Shown here: positions 1-7,730 of the stretch, in pieces | How the letters are laid out: each line of letters opens with the position of its first letter | Position numbering within the stretch: the first letter of the stretch is position 1 | Assembly: GCA_937927435.1 (NCBI GenBank) | Contig: CALBDW010000066.1 | Coordinates: 1-27,922 of the forward strand | From: an uncultured Bdellovibrionales bacterium | Lineage (GTDB): Bacteria; Bdellovibrionota; Bdellovibrionia; Bdellovibrionales; JAMPXM01 | DNA: 27,922 nt | Direction of reading: 5' to 3' | Made by a program: the position numbers and the translations under genes | The notes under the pieces: model-generated | Database searches by the model: none | Told to the model about the DNA's origin: nothing | Seen by the model: only the letters and a program-made list of their open reading frames with translations

Positions 1-1
1 G

Positions 2-3000
2 GCCGCATCGATGGCGGCCGCGGCTCCCGCCAAGAAAAACACCGCGAAGACTGCGCGCGAGACGACCGCGTCGAACCGGCTCGCGGGGAACCGCGGCGGC
101 AGCCGGTCACTACAGTTGCAAAAATCATCGGTCGCATTGCCGCAGTCGTCCCAGATTAAGGAAGCGCCCAAGAAAAGGAATCTCGAGGCCGTCAAGCCTC
201 CCAAATCGGGCGCTTTCTACGAGGGCGACAGCAAAGAAGCTGAATTCGAGAAGTTGCTCGACGAAGAAATCACAACGCTCTACAAGCTGTCCCGCCAAAA
301 CCAGAGAAGCCCCAACCGGGGCGAGATCTGGCTCCGTTTGGGCGAGCGTTACATCGAGAAAGCTAAGATCATCGAGCTTAGAGCTCAGGCCGAATACGAC
401 CGTAAGCTGAAAGCCTATAACGAGAAGAAAACGAAGATCCCTCCGAAACTGGATCTGCGTGCGGCCCGCGAATACAACGAAAAGGCCGTTCAGCTTTTTG
501 AGTGGTTCATAAAAGATTTTCCTAAAGACCCGAAAGTCGACCAAGCGCTCTTCTCGCTCGGTTACAACCACTTCGAGCTTGGTAACACGGCGATGGGTGA
601 GCGCTATTACAAGCAGCTCGTCGAAAAGCATCCGAAGAGTCCGTACGTCATCGAATCGCACTTTGCGCTTGGGGAATATTATTTCGAGAACGAGGACTGG
701 AGGCGGGCCCTCGAACATTACACGAAGGTCGTAAAATCGAAGAATGCGCGTCTGAGCACGTTCGCGCTTTATAAATCGGCGTGGTGCTTATACCGTTTAG
801 GGCGGGGAAAAAGCGCTTTGCAGGCCTTAGAGCGCGTGATCCGGCAGTCGCGCGTGGCCGAATCGAGTTACGCTTCCGGTGGACGGACTATCAGCCGCGT
901 GCGTTTGGGCCAGGAGGCGTTGAGGGACTACGTGCCGTTCTATGCCGACAGTGGTGAGGACTCGGCAAAAGCGGAAAGCGCGTTCTTGCGGTTGGCGAGC
1001 AATGACAACGAAGCTTACCAGATGCTCGAACGGCTGGCTTACACGTACGCCGACAGCGGCAACCGGCGCTCATCCGTGACACTCTTTAAGCGTCTGATTT
1101 CTCGAAATCCGCTAGCTGAAAAAGCAGCCGAGTACCAGCACCAGGTTGTTCTGGCTTATATCACCTCCGATCCGAAAGGATTCCAAAAGGAACTCGATAT
1201 CTGGCTCGAAAACTTCGGTAAGGGCAGCTTGTGGGCGAAGGAAAACGCCCGTAATGCAAAATTGGTCGAAGACGTGGACCGTCTCCAGGAGGCGACTCTG
1301 CGCAATTACGTCCTTCAACATCATCAGACGGCCCAGAACACGCATTCGGCGTACGCGCAAAGAATCGCCGCCCAATCCTATGCACAGTACTTCAAGTATT
1401 TCCCCGATTCCCCGAAGACGGGCGAAATGCGTTTCTTCTACGGCGAGCTTCTATTCGACATGGGGAAATACGAACAAGCGGCCGAGAACTACACGTGGGT
1501 TGCCGACAAGGATCCGACAGGGCCCTACCGCGAAAAGGCGATCGTGAATGCGCTTCTCGCGCTTGAAAAGGTCCTACCGTCCGAGAAGGAGATCGACCAA
1601 AAACGGGGACAGTCGGTTGAAAAAATCCCGCTCGATCCTCAGGTCAAGCAATTCGAACAAGCGGCGCTCCGTTACATCCGCGAATTTCCCAAAGGTGACA
1701 AAACGAACGACATCAAACGCCGATTGGGTGTTCTGTACTACGGCTATAACCATTTCGACGAAGCCATCGCGCTCTTTGAGCACGTTCTTCGCGAAGTTCC
1801 CGCGACGGAGAATGGGGAGATCGCGGGTAACTTGATCCTCGACATCTACAAGCTTCGCGACGACATGGAAGGCTTCAACAAGGCCGCGAAGTCGTTCCTT
1901 GCCGACCCGAAGATTGCGAACACGAAGTTCGGCGCGCAAGTGCGGTCGATGCTAGAGCGTTCGGGATATCTCCAAGCCGAGAAAACGGCTCAGAGTGGAA
2001 ACTGGCTGAAGGCGGCTAAAGAATTCGAAGCATTCGCCGATTCCAACCGCTCTTCCGAACTTGCGATCGCCGCGAGATATAACGCCGGCGTCAACTACGA
2101 GAAGGCCGGCGACTCCGCGGCAGCTGTCAAGATGTACAAGATGGTTCTCGCGTCCACGGTCACGAATCCGAAGATCAAAGAAGCTCAGTCGGATTCGATG
2201 GGTGCGCTCGCACGGATCTACCAGCAAACCGCGCAGCTAGAGGCCGCCGCAAAACAATATCTCGCAATCGCGACGGCGAACAAAAACAATCCCAAAGCCG
2301 CGAACGCATACTATAACGCCGGGGTTCTCTTCGACAGCCTCGGAGACACGAACCAGGCGATGAATGCGTACCAGGCCTACTACAACTCGACGGACCGTGC
2401 GGACCGTGTGGAAGTCATTTTCGCGCAAGCGGAGCTCTTGAGGCGTGCTGGCCAGTTGGCGAAAGCGTCGAGCCACTACGAGAAGTATTTAGACTCCCAG
2501 CCGAAAAACCGCTCGCGCGTGATCGAAGCGACTTTCCTCGTCGCCGATATTGCGAAAAAACGCGGACAGAAAACGAAGGCGAACGAGTGGTTCAAGAAGA
2601 CACTCGATATGTACAAAGCGTCTTCGAAAAAAGTGCGTGACGAAACGGCGCGCTTCGCCGCCGAAGCGCGTTTCGTTCTCGCGCAGGATACCCTGGCGCG
2701 CTTGAACAGCATCAAGTTCGGCACGAGCGACAAACAGCAAGCCAAGGCGGCGGCTGAAGTCAAAAAGATCCAAGAAGCTTACATCAACGAGATGAAGGAA
2801 GTGATCCGTTTTGACAACGGCCCGTACATTGTGGCGGCGCTCGCTTCGACCGGACAAATGTTCGACAAGATCGTCGGCATCTTCGAAAAGATTCCCGTTC
2901 CGGTCGGATTTAAGGAGGAGGAAGCGCAACAGTATAAGCAATTGATTCAGGCGCAGGTCAACAACCTGAAGAACGAGGCGAAGAACTCCTACAAAGCCGC

Positions 3001-3139
3001 CGTTGATAAAGCGGAGGAGCTCGAGGTCTATACGCCGTGGGCTTTGATCGCGCGCGACGGATTGAGCGTGCACGAAGGCGTGAAGCAGACCGGTGAGGTC
3101 GCGAGCGACTCCAAAGCAGCTGATTGGATGGGATTGTGA
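2..3139 (+). CDS. Large TPR-repeat protein, GltD/AgmU-like (5' end outside window)
   Basis: This is a 1042-residue TPR protein counted from the first ATG at 11. The reading frame is open to the window edge (codons from position 2), so the true start, and any signal peptide, is probably upstream. The first 70 residues are basic, Ala/Ser-rich and low complexity. From about residue 70 to 900 there are many degenerate TPR helices of the outer-membrane-assembly/YbgF type. Examples lie near residues 155-250, 480-620 and 690-850, with recurring A-x-Y-x-x-G and F-P-x-D/S motifs. The C-terminal 140 residues are helical and charged. It heads a + strand cluster with a TPR lipoprotein, a TonB-like protein and a TolQ/TolR motor. 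Size, repeats and position match the role of GltD/AgmU, a periplasmic TPR component of the Myxococcus gliding complex. The name rests on context; the TPR identification is firm. Confidence 0.85.
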   Translation, partial: AASMAAAAPAKKNTAKTARETTASNRLAGNRGGSRSLQLQKSSVALPQSSQIKEAPKKRNLEAVKPPKSGAFYEGDSKEAEFEKLLDEEITTLYKLSRQNQRSPNRGEIWLRLGERYIEKAKIIELRAQAEYDRKLKAYNEKKTKIPPKLDLRAAREYNEKAVQLFEWFIKDFPKDPKVDQALFSLGYNHFELGNTAMGERYYKQLVEKHPKSPYVIESHFALGEYYFENEDWRRALEHYTKVVKSKNARLSTFALYKSAWCLYRLGRGKSALQALERVIRQSRVAESSYASGGRTISRVRLGQEALRDYVPFYADSGEDSAKAESAFLRLASNDNEAYQMLERLAYTYADSGNRRSSVTLFKRLISRNPLAEKAAEYQHQVVLAYITSDPKGFQKELDIWLENFGKGSLWAKENARNAKLVEDVDRLQEATLRNYVLQHHQTAQNTHSAYAQRIAAQSYAQYFKYFPDSPKTGEMRFFYGELLFDMGKYEQAAENYTWVADKDPTGPYREKAIVNALLALEKVLPSEKEIDQKRGQSVEKIPLDPQVKQFEQAALRYIREFPKGDKTNDIKRRLGVLYYGYNHFDEAIALFEHVLREVPATENGEIAGNLILDIYKLRDDMEGFNKAAKSFLADPKIANTKFGAQVRSMLERSGYLQAEKTAQSGNWLKAAKEFEAFADSNRSSELAIAARYNAGVNYEKAGDSAAAVKMYKMVLASTVTNPKIKEAQSDSMGALARIYQQTAQLEAAAKQYLAIATANKNNPKAANAYYNAGVLFDSLGDTNQAMNAYQAYYNSTDRADRVEVIFAQAELLRRAGQLAKASSHYEKYLDSQPKNRSRVIEATFLVADIAKKRGQKTKANEWFKKTLDMYKASSKKVRDETARFAAEARFVLAQDTLARLNSIKFGTSDKQQAKAAAEVKKIQEAYINEMKEVIRFDNGPYIVAALASTGQMFDKIVGIFEKIPVPVGFKEEEAQQYKQLIQAQVNNLKNEAKNSYKAAVDKAEELEVYTPWALIARDGLSVHEGVKQTGEVASDSKAADWMGL

Positions 3140-3141
3140 TT

Positions 3142-4056
3142 ATGAACCACTGGCGTATGGTCCGCGTAACGAAATTAGTCTTCGCGTTATTGTCGGTCGT
3201 GTACTTCGCGGGATGTTCGTCGACTCAGGAGAACCCGGAGACGCGTGAGCCGGAAGTTCAGGTCTCCGAAGAGGAGAAGAAGTCGCGGCCTGAAGTTTCC
3301 GTAACCCAACCGGAAACGATGCCGGACGTCGCTCCTGAACCGCCTCCGGAGCCTACGACGAAAGCGGCTTCACGCAAGCTCGATCCACGTTACGATTCGT
3401 TGGTGAAGGCGGTTCGGAAATCCGGCAAAGCCTCGGAGATCCAAGAAGAGGCTTCACGTCTTTTGGGAGCCGATGCGAACGATGCGGTCGCTTTAAATAC
3501 GATCGCTCTTCTTCATTTGCGGAGGGGGCAGCCGAAAGCGGCGAAGCTTCTTTTGGCGAGAGCTATTGAAAAGTCGCCTTCAGTGGCGGGGCTTCATAAC
3601 AACCTGGGTGTCGCCCACCTGGACGACGGCGATCCGGAAGCGGCAATCGTCGAATTCAAGAAGGCTCTCGATCTCGACGAAGGTCATGTCGAGGCGCTCG
3701 GTAATTTGGGGTCGCTTTACTTAAAAGGCGGGAACGTCAACCGCGCGTTTCCTCTACTCGAAGCGGCTTACAGAGCGAACCGCTCGAACGCGGCGGTCGC
3801 CAACAATTACGCTCTGGCGTTGCGGGCACGTAACGAGCTTGAAGCCGCTCGCCGCGTGTACGCCGATTTGCTGAAAACCCATCCAAAAGACGTGAACGCG
3901 CTTTTGAATTACGCGATTCTTCTCATTGAATTCATGAACCAGCCTAAAGAAGGTCTTGAGCTCGTCTACAAAGTTAAGTTTCTCGAAACACAGAGGAAAG
4001 ACGTCCTGGCGACAGCGAATGCCTTGGAAAACAAAGCGAAGTCTGAGCTAAAATAA
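3142..4056 (+). CDS. TPR lipoprotein, GltE/AglT-like
   Basis: This gene encodes a 304-residue lipoprotein if it starts at ATG 3142, which comes two bases after the upstream stop. An ATG at 3124 overlaps the preceding gene and would add six residues that do not suit a signal peptide. The N-terminus has basic residues, a hydrophobic stretch and a lipobox (Phe-Ala-Gly-Cys), with acylation expected at Cys25. Ser at +2 predicts outer-membrane sorting by the Lol rule. A Glu/Pro-rich acidic linker follows to about residue 75. Four or five TPRs follow, roughly residues 110-280, with typical motifs such as LHNNLGVAHLDDGD. In Myxococcus, the TPR lipoprotein AglT/GltE is encoded next to the large TPR protein AgmU/GltD, as here. 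It probably anchors the periplasmic TPR component to the outer membrane. The assignment rests on architecture and gene order. Confidence 0.85.
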   Translation: MNHWRMVRVTKLVFALLSVVYFAGCSSTQENPETREPEVQVSEEEKKSRPEVSVTQPETMPDVAPEPPPEPTTKAASRKLDPRYDSLVKAVRKSGKASEIQEEASRLLGADANDAVALNTIALLHLRRGQPKAAKLLLARAIEKSPSVAGLHNNLGVAHLDDGDPEAAIVEFKKALDLDEGHVEALGNLGSLYLKGGNVNRAFPLLEAAYRANRSNAAVANNYALALRARNELEAARRVYADLLKTHPKDVNALLNYAILLIEFMNQPKEGLELVYKVKFLETQRKDVLATANALENKAKSELK

Positions 4057-4083
4057 TTCGATGTACGAACTAAGGTGGGCGCG

Positions 4084-4395
4084 ATGATTCGACTCCTGAA
4101 ATACTCTCTGCGAATTGCGACCGTCATCATCGGTTTGGTGATCGCACTGATGGCACAAGACGCGTTCGCTCAGTCGGGCGCAAGTTCGAAATCAAAGTCA
4201 TCGAAGCGGACCACCGTCGATTTCGAGGATCAGCTGGTCGAGGGTCAAGTACAAAAGCCCGAGCTTTTCTATCTGCTTCAGCAGAGAAATAATAATTACA
4301 AGAGACTGATAAGACTCCGGGAAAATTTCCTTCCGGAGATGCGAAAAACATCTGAAGACATCGGACGGCCGAACGGCAAGGGAAGTGCCAATTGA
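4084..4395 (+). CDS. Small exported protein of the Glt/Agl-like cluster, function unknown
   Basis: I do not recognise this 103-residue protein. ATG 4084 is preferred because AAGGTGG lies five bases upstream; a GTG at 4075 falls within that ribosome binding site. The protein begins with a good signal peptide: basic start, hydrophobic residues 9-25, and likely cleavage after Ala-Phe-Ala near residue 29. The mature part is only about 74 residues. It has a Ser/Lys-rich stretch, then an acidic segment and a conserved-looking helical block (LFYLLQQRNNNYKRLIRLR, then NFLPEM). Its stop codon overlaps the candidate TTG start of the next gene, so translation may be coupled. Position between the TPR lipoprotein and the TonB-like protein makes it a candidate small periplasmic part of the machine. 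That role is an inference from context. Confidence 0.75.
   Translation: MIRLLKYSLRIATVIIGLVIALMAQDAFAQSGASSKSKSSKRTTVDFEDQLVEGQVQKPELFYLLQQRNNNYKRLIRLRENFLPEMRKTSEDIGRPNGKGSAN
4378..4385 (+). promoter_or_regulatory. Ribosome binding site for the FHA/TonB-like gene
   Basis: The purine run AAGGGAAG lies inside the end of the upstream gene. It sits 6 bases before the TTG at 4392 and 12 bases before the ATG at 4398. Spacing favours the TTG start, whose codon overlaps the upstream TGA stop, but the ATG cannot be excluded. Confidence 0.5.
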
Positions 4396-6482
4396 GTATG
4401 CAGACGAATAAGAAGCCGATCGTCATTCGCATTTATCAGGGCGACCGACTGGTCGGCGTGAAACAATTCTTGGGCGGCCAGATTCTGATCGGGCAGCCCG
4501 GTGATGTTCAGATTCCGCTTGAAGGGGAAGCGGTTTCCCTTCTGCACGCTTCAATCGATGATCGTAACGGCACTTACTACGTCTGCGATCTCGGTTCGAT
4601 GACGGGGACGTATAAGAACGGCGCGCAGGTACTTGAGGCCGAATTGCAAAGCGGCGACGTCCTTCAAATCGCGGATTACAGAATCGAGTTTTTCATCGGG
4701 CCGCCGCCCGTCTCGGTGGCGGCGCAGTCGAGGCCGGCCGTAACTCCGAAGGTTCCTCCGCCGCAGGTTGAGCCTGTGGCGCAGCCGCGTCCTCAGCCGC
4801 GTCCTCATCCGCAGGCTGTCGCTCAGCCGACGATGCAACCTCAGCAACCGGTTTCGCAGTTTGCGGCGAAAGTGAATCCGGCTCCCGCGGCTGCCACGGC
4901 GGCGGGGGGCGAAATCGTTCGTCCTAAGAGGCATTCGGTCGTCGGAAAATCGAGAAAGACGTTCGCGCCACCGAGCAAATACAAGGATGTGCGTGATTTC
5001 ATCAAGCCGAGCAAGGGAACTGTCGTTGAGGTTCTCGTCGCTTGGCGCGAACGCGTGATCGCGTCGTATCACTTCTCTGGAACGAAGACCATCACGGTCG
5101 GCTCGCATCCGGATAACGACATTATTCTGCCCTTGGCTTCCAGTAAGATCCGCAAGATGCCGATTTTGCAGATCGGACGCCAAGTGGCGATTTTCGTGAC
5201 GCACGAGATGCGCGGCGAACTTACGGCAGGTCAAACGAGCACGACGTTCGCGGATCTGGTTCTGCAGAAGCGTATGGTGTCGAACGGCTCCGCTTCGACG
5301 CTGGTTTTGCAGCAAGGCGAGATGGCGCGGGTTGAAGTCGCAGACGGGATCTCGCTGATCATCCGTTATGTGGGTGAATCGCCGAAACCGCTTGTCGCTC
5401 CGATTTTGGATTTGACCGCGTCGGAGACGACGGGTGTGGTTTTGGCCCTCGCGCTGGTGGCGACTTTGTTCCTCTATGTTTACCTCTATCAACCCGTCAT
5501 AGGGTTGCCTAACGAGGAACTGGATGAACCGATGCGTACGGCGATGATTGTTCTGGCTCCGCCGACGCCGCCGCCGTTGCCGACCCCCATCCCCACGCCG
5601 GTACCGACGCCTCCGCCGGTGGTGCAGGCGACGCCGACTCCTCCTCCGACCCGTATTCAGGTCGAAGACAAAGCTCGCGCGGCGAGGGGAGCGCCGCAAC
5701 CCTCGACGAATCTGACCAACAAGCATGATCCGGGTATGTCGGCGGCCGCGGCTCCGAACCGCAATAAAACTGGGCCGAGGCAACAAACGAGCGTCAAACA
5801 AGGCGGCGCGATCAAGACCACGGATAAAGAAGGATCACAAATGCAGTCGAAGAGCCGTGACGTTTCGAAGGCCGGCGTGTTTTCAGTCTTCGGAAACAAC
5901 GGCGCTCAGGATCAACTCGCGCAAAGTACGACTGGTTCGGGGGAGCTCGCAGGCCTTGCGGGCACTGCGACCGGAAAAGCCGGATCGGCGGTCAATCGCG
6001 CCGGAACGGGACTGGGAAGCGAGTTGAAGGACACCGGTATGGGCGGAACCGGCAAAGCGCTTGAAGGGATCGCCGGCGGTGTCGGAACGATGGGACGCGG
6101 AAGCGGTAACTTCGGTTATGGAACGGGAGGATTGGGCACGCATCAAGGAACGAAAATCGTAACAGGTGGCGCTGGTGAGGAATTCAAAGGTGCCGTCGAT
6201 CGCGAGGGGATCCGCCGTGTTGTCGAGATGAATCTTCGCGCGATCAGAGCCTGCTACGAGCGTCAGCTCCGCACCAATCCTGACCTGCGGGGCAAACTTG
6301 TGTTGACTTGTGTCGTGGGAGAACAGGGTCGGGTTCTTTCGGCGGGAGTGAAGTCGAACGACCTCGGTAACCGTGAAGTCGCGACCTGCATACTCGAGCG
6401 GTTGAAGACTTGGCGCTTCCCGGATCCCCCGGCGAACACCGAGTACGAAGTGTCCGCGTACCCGTTCGTCTTCCAGAACTGA
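4392..6482 (+). CDS. FHA-domain, proline-rich, TonB-like protein (GltG/AgmX/PglI type)
   Basis: This is a bitopic inner-membrane protein of 694-696 residues, starting at TTG 4392 or ATG 4398. Residues about 11-104 form an N-terminal FHA domain (IGQPGDVQIPL, SLLHASI, YYVCDLGSMTGTYKNG). A Pro/Gln-rich linker follows. A second FHA-like module spans about 209-325 and contains TVGSHPDNDIILPL. One transmembrane helix lies near 347-369. The periplasmic part has a Pro-rich stretch (about 390-424), a Gly-rich stretch (about 513-595) and a C-terminal AgmX/PglI-type TonB-like domain (about 597-696, with the NLRAIRACYERQL motif). This layout matches GltG of the Myxococcus Glt complex, which links a cytoplasmic FHA module through the membrane to periplasmic TPR partners. 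The first FHA domain lacks the usual Arg after the first Gly and the usual Asn before Gly-Thr. The motor genes follow directly. Confidence 0.88.
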   Translation: MSMQTNKKPIVIRIYQGDRLVGVKQFLGGQILIGQPGDVQIPLEGEAVSLLHASIDDRNGTYYVCDLGSMTGTYKNGAQVLEAELQSGDVLQIADYRIEFFIGPPPVSVAAQSRPAVTPKVPPPQVEPVAQPRPQPRPHPQAVAQPTMQPQQPVSQFAAKVNPAPAAATAAGGEIVRPKRHSVVGKSRKTFAPPSKYKDVRDFIKPSKGTVVEVLVAWRERVIASYHFSGTKTITVGSHPDNDIILPLASSKIRKMPILQIGRQVAIFVTHEMRGELTAGQTSTTFADLVLQKRMVSNGSASTLVLQQGEMARVEVADGISLIIRYVGESPKPLVAPILDLTASETTGVVLALALVATLFLYVYLYQPVIGLPNEELDEPMRTAMIVLAPPTPPPLPTPIPTPVPTPPPVVQATPTPPPTRIQVEDKARAARGAPQPSTNLTNKHDPGMSAAAAPNRNKTGPRQQTSVKQGGAIKTTDKEGSQMQSKSRDVSKAGVFSVFGNNGAQDQLAQSTTGSGELAGLAGTATGKAGSAVNRAGTGLGSELKDTGMGGTGKALEGIAGGVGTMGRGSGNFGYGTGGLGTHQGTKIVTGGAGEEFKGAVDREGIRRVVEMNLRAIRACYERQLRTNPDLRGKLVLTCVVGEQGRVLSAGVKSNDLGNREVATCILERLKTWRFPDPPANTEYEVSAYPFVFQN

Positions 6483-6510
6483 GCGGGTGATTGGGATTTG
6501 AACTGAAAAT

Positions 6511-6527
6511 CACGGCGATGAGCCGTG
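6511..6527 (+). other. Small stem-loop between the TonB-like gene and the TolQ/ExbB-like gene
   Basis: CACGGC and GCCGTG form a perfect 6-bp stem around a 5-base loop, in the only sizeable gap (71 bases) of this cluster. No T-run follows, so it is not a typical terminator. It could adjust mRNA stability or motor-to-scaffold expression ratio. Chance occurrence is possible. Confidence 0.3.
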
Positions 6528-6553
6528 GCTAGTGACAAGGGGAGGAACCTTCA

Positions 6554-7237
6554 GTGGAACCGACAGCCATAGAAGCAGCAACTCAGGCGGCCGAACACAC
6601 GAATTTCATCGTGCACGCATTCCAAGCCGGCGGCTACGCGATGTACATCATCGCCGCGATCGGCATTCTCACCGTGATCCTGATCCTAGAGCGCTTCATC
6701 ACGCTCCGCATGCTCACGGTCGATAAAGCGGATTTCAACGAGCACCTTTTCGGGATGATCCTCAGAGGAGATATCCGTCAGGCGATCACTTACTGTGATT
6801 CGCGTCCGGCTCCTTTGACGAGCACGTTGAAGCAAGGCCTTGTGCAGGTTTTGAACCACCGTCCTGACGAAGAGGTGCAGGTCGCTATGGACGCCGCGGT
6901 CTTGCGTGAAACTCCGCGTATCGAAGGCTGGTCGTCGTTCCTGGCTGTCTTCGGTAACGTCGCGACGCTCGTCGGGCTCACCGGTACGATCCTGGGTATG
7001 ATCAAATCGTTCCAAGGTGTTGCCGCTGCGGGAGCCGCGGAGAAAGCGCAACTGCTCTCGCAAGGTATTTCGGAAGCCCTCAACTGTACGGCGTTCGGAT
7101 TGATCGTCGCGATCATCGCGCTCGTTTCGTACGGGTATTTCCAAGTCCGCATCGGACGGATCATCAACGACATGGTTGAAAGCAGTATGACGCTGATGAA
7201 CCTTGTAGTCGCGAACCGCGATAAGATCAAAGACTGA
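6554..7237 (+). CDS. MotA/TolQ/ExbB-family proton channel protein, AglR-like
   Basis: This gene encodes 227 residues from a GTG start, supported by the strong ribosome binding site AAGGGGAGG nine bases upstream. It has the TolQ/ExbB layout. The first transmembrane helix is near residues 26-46. A cytoplasmic domain of about 80 residues follows. Two long helices lie near 126-150 (VATLVGLTGTILGMIKSF) and 176-200 (ALNCTAFGLIVAIIALVSYG). The family forms the channel scaffold of proton-driven motors (TolQ, ExbB, MotA, AglR). The two ExbD/TolR-like genes immediately downstream complete a TolQRR or AglRQS-type motor. No TolA, TolB, Pal or TonB receptor genes are present, and the TPR and GltG-like genes lie upstream. 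These points favour AglR over TolQ or ExbB. Confidence 0.93.
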   Translation: MEPTAIEAATQAAEHTNFIVHAFQAGGYAMYIIAAIGILTVILILERFITLRMLTVDKADFNEHLFGMILRGDIRQAITYCDSRPAPLTSTLKQGLVQVLNHRPDEEVQVAMDAAVLRETPRIEGWSSFLAVFGNVATLVGLTGTILGMIKSFQGVAAAGAAEKAQLLSQGISEALNCTAFGLIVAIIALVSYGYFQVRIGRIINDMVESSMTLMNLVVANRDKIKD

Positions 7238-7253
7238 TTGAACCGGGGACGCC

Positions 7254-7730
7254 ATTGCACAGATTGAAGAGAAATCGGGATCACGAAGCGCGGTTGTCGA
7301 TGTGAACTTGGTTCCGTTCATCGACTTGATGAGCGTTCTGATCACATTTCTTTTGATCACCGCCGTTTGGTCGCAGGTTTCGATGATTCAGCTCGGCAGC
7401 AGCATTTACGGAAAGAAGCAGGAGAACCAAACGGAAACCGCGACGCCTCCGCCTCATGCCGATATCCCCTTGCGGCTTGATGTGAAGGACTACGGCTTTC
7501 AGCTGGTCATCGGCTCCCAAAAACACCGGATCAATAAAGTTGGGTCGCAATACGATGTCGAAAGGCTTTCGGAAATCCTGAATAGGGTGAAGGCGGACTA
7601 CCCGGACAAGACCGATGCCGTGATCACCGTCGATGACGAAATCGAATATGAGTATCTGATTCTCGGCATGGATACCTTGAACGCAAGCGGCTTTCCTTCG
7701 ATTTCCGTTTCGACAGTGGGAGCAGAGTGA
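7254..7730 (+). CDS. ExbD/TolR-family motor subunit, AglQ/AglS-like (first copy), probable ATT start
   Basis: The protein is 158 residues if it starts at ATT 7254. The only conventional start in this frame is GTG 7302, which would begin right at the transmembrane helix (VNLVPFIDLMSVLITFLLI) and leave no cytoplasmic tail. ExbD proteins normally carry 12-30 residues before this helix. GTG 7302 also has no ribosome binding site, whereas GGGGA precedes ATT 7254 by four bases. An in-frame stop at 7239-7241 limits any further extension. The frame upstream of GTG encodes a plausible tail (AQIEEKSGSRSAVVD). Asp24 of the long form is the helix Asp essential for proton flow in this family (Asp28 in Myxococcus AglQ). 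A periplasmic TolR-like domain follows. The product pairs with the second ExbD-like gene and the AglR-like channel. The family call is firm; the start is inferred. Confidence 0.88.
   Translation: MAQIEEKSGSRSAVVDVNLVPFIDLMSVLITFLLITAVWSQVSMIQLGSSIYGKKQENQTETATPPPHADIPLRLDVKDYGFQLVIGSQKHRINKVGSQYDVERLSEILNRVKADYPDKTDAVITVDDEIEYEYLILGMDTLNASGFPSISVSTVGAE

Noticed and set aside
4551..5801. Long - strand open frame (about 416 codons) opposite the FHA/TonB-like gene
   Set aside because: The product is an Arg/His-rich low-complexity chain produced by reading the GC-rich coding strand backwards. It has no domain or start signal, and the + strand protein has clear domains.
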